38,922 nt of DNA, from IMG/VR virus record IMGVR_UViG_3300031746_001387, positions 1 through 38,922 of that record. The stretch is one strand, 5' to 3'. Below the pieces are notes generated by a model. The model made no database searches. It worked only from the letters and a program-made list of their open reading frames with translations, and had not been told where the DNA came from. The stretch is from a virus. Below are positions 38,557 through 38,922 of the stretch, in pieces (position 1 is the stretch's first letter; every line of letters starts with the position of its first letter). Made by a program: the position numbers and the translations under genes.

Positions 38557-38679
38557 TTACAAATTCAATGCAATCCGAGCCATTGCCCAGGCTTCACGGC
38601 AGGATATACGTTTTCCCGCCTTGCGATATGCGCGTCTGATGCAGACGGCGGCGCGAAACACTGCGAAAGCTTGCTTCAT
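38557..38679 (-). CDS. Small basic protein, 40 aa, probably leaderless
   Basis: MKQAFAVFRAAVCIRRAYRK begins at ATG 38679 and ends at TAA 38557. A near-consensus promoter lies immediately upstream and predicts a transcription start at about the ATG itself, so the mRNA would be leaderless; no Shine-Dalgarno sequence is present. A perfect hairpin follows the stop. The product is a basic amphipathic helix pair. It could also be a small RNA with a chance ORF. Confidence 0.5.
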   Translation of the reverse strand: MKQAFAVFRAAVCIRRAYRKAGKRISCREAWAMARIALNL

Positions 38680-38685
38680 GCCACC

Positions 38686-38714
38686 ATCATATCATACTGC
38701 GCAGCAGAAGTCAA
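38686..38714 (-). promoter_or_regulatory. Strong sigma70-like promoter for the 40-aa gene
   Basis: On the - strand TTGACT (38709-38714) and TATGAT (38686-38691) are separated by exactly 17 bases. Both differ from consensus at a single base. The predicted start is near 38679, the first base of the ATG. A second TATGAT at 38691-38696 is too close to the -35 box. Confidence 0.75.
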
Positions 38715-38724
38715 GCGAAAACAC

Positions 38725-38758
38725 AAACGGCCTGGAGTCTCCAGATTCCAGGCCGTTT
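38725..38758 (-). terminator. Strong intrinsic terminator of the last - strand gene
   Basis: AAACGGCCTGGA (38725-38736) pairs perfectly with 38747-38758, with an inner GTC/GAT extension and a four-base loop. On the - strand it follows the stop of the 38765 gene by six bases and is followed by GTGTTTTCG. On the + strand it is followed by TG after TTTT, so it may work both ways. Confidence 0.7.
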
Positions 38759-38764
38759 TGTGCC

Positions 38765-38922
38765 TTACAGACCCATTGCCGCCTTGGCCAGGATTCCCGC
38801 TTCCTCGACCGTAAGCGCCGCGCCTCGCGCAGCGTAAGCAGCCAAGATGCTCTTCGCCATTGTTTTTATGCTCTTATCAGCGTCGAACACCTTAGCAACC
38901 GTGATTCCCAGTTCATCGGCCC
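38765..38922 (-). CDS. Hypothetical protein, C-terminal part (partial)
   Basis: The frame is open from the window edge to TAA at 38765-38767 and gives 51 residues. It is Ala-rich and helical, for example KTMAKSILAAYAARGAALTV followed by EEAGILAKAAMGL. The N-terminus lies outside the window. A strong hairpin terminator follows its stop. No family is recognised; the alternating small and charged residues suggest a helical-bundle or phage accessory protein. Confidence 0.5.
   Translation of the reverse strand, partial: ADELGITVAKVFDADKSIKTMAKSILAAYAARGAALTVEEAGILAKAAMGL

Noticed and set aside
1-38922. Integrase, repressor or other lysogeny genes; tRNA; transposons
   Set aside because: No recombinase motif, attachment-like duplication, tRNA or transposase was seen on either strand.
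1-38922. Circular contig with terminal overlap
   Set aside because: The first and last bases share no direct repeat and end in genes of opposite strand, so closure cannot be shown.

Overview
The window looks like a large part of the genome of a lytic-type, short-tailed (podovirus-like) dsDNA phage. There is no ribosomal RNA, tRNA, transposon, integrase or CRISPR array. Both ends cut through genes, so the contig is incomplete or circularly permuted. Two secreted proteins with Sec signal peptides, one of them Spy/CpxP-like, suggest a Gram-negative host. Nothing in the sequence fixes the host more narrowly.

Left arm (1-10394, all + strand): a tightly packed early/middle replication operon with ATGA, GTGA and TAATG overlaps. 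It encodes a RecB/Cas4-like Fe-S nuclease, a Sak4/AAA_24-like recombination ATPase and a DUF669-like ssDNA-binding protein. It also encodes a ParB-domain/DNA-methyltransferase fusion, a uracil-DNA-glycosylase-like domain fused to a family A DNA polymerase, a DUF3987 helicase/primase-like protein and a nucleoside-deoxyribosyltransferase-like enzyme. Several tiny zinc-ribbon proteins and unknowns lie between them. Two structured RNA leaders interrupt the operon (3866-3933 and 4171-4281). The second has mutually exclusive hairpins next to the start of the methyltransferase gene.

Right arm (37786 down to 10381, all - strand): the late operon, read right to left. It runs: small unknown, HTH/TerS-like protein, small unknown, SleB-type endolysin, two membrane proteins (holin candidates), two small basic proteins, TerL, coiled-coil protein, portal with an embedded zinc ribbon, small structural protein. 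Then come a signal-peptide-bearing tail fibre, an LTxxQ periplasmic protein, a small membrane protein, scaffold, major capsid, two unknowns, two paralogous head-tail adaptors, a decoration-like protein, a T7 gp12-like nozzle, a fibre-like protein, a GNAT protein and three internal-virion-like proteins, the last of 1467 aa. The order capsid-adaptor-nozzle-GNAT-internal proteins matches the T7 gene 10-16 layout. No single-subunit RNA polymerase is visible here.

The two operons converge and overlap by 14 bases at 10381-10394. Between 37787 and 38196 there is a roughly 410-base control region with divergent sigma70-like promoters, iterated ATGGGACC-type motifs and a hairpin. It is followed (38197-38922) by a few short genes with clear promoters and terminators. 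The most unusual items are the secreted fibre plus LTxxQ pair inside the virion operon, the same domain inserted in three neighbouring virion proteins, the UDG-polymerase fusion and the switch-like RNA in front of the ParB-methyltransferase.
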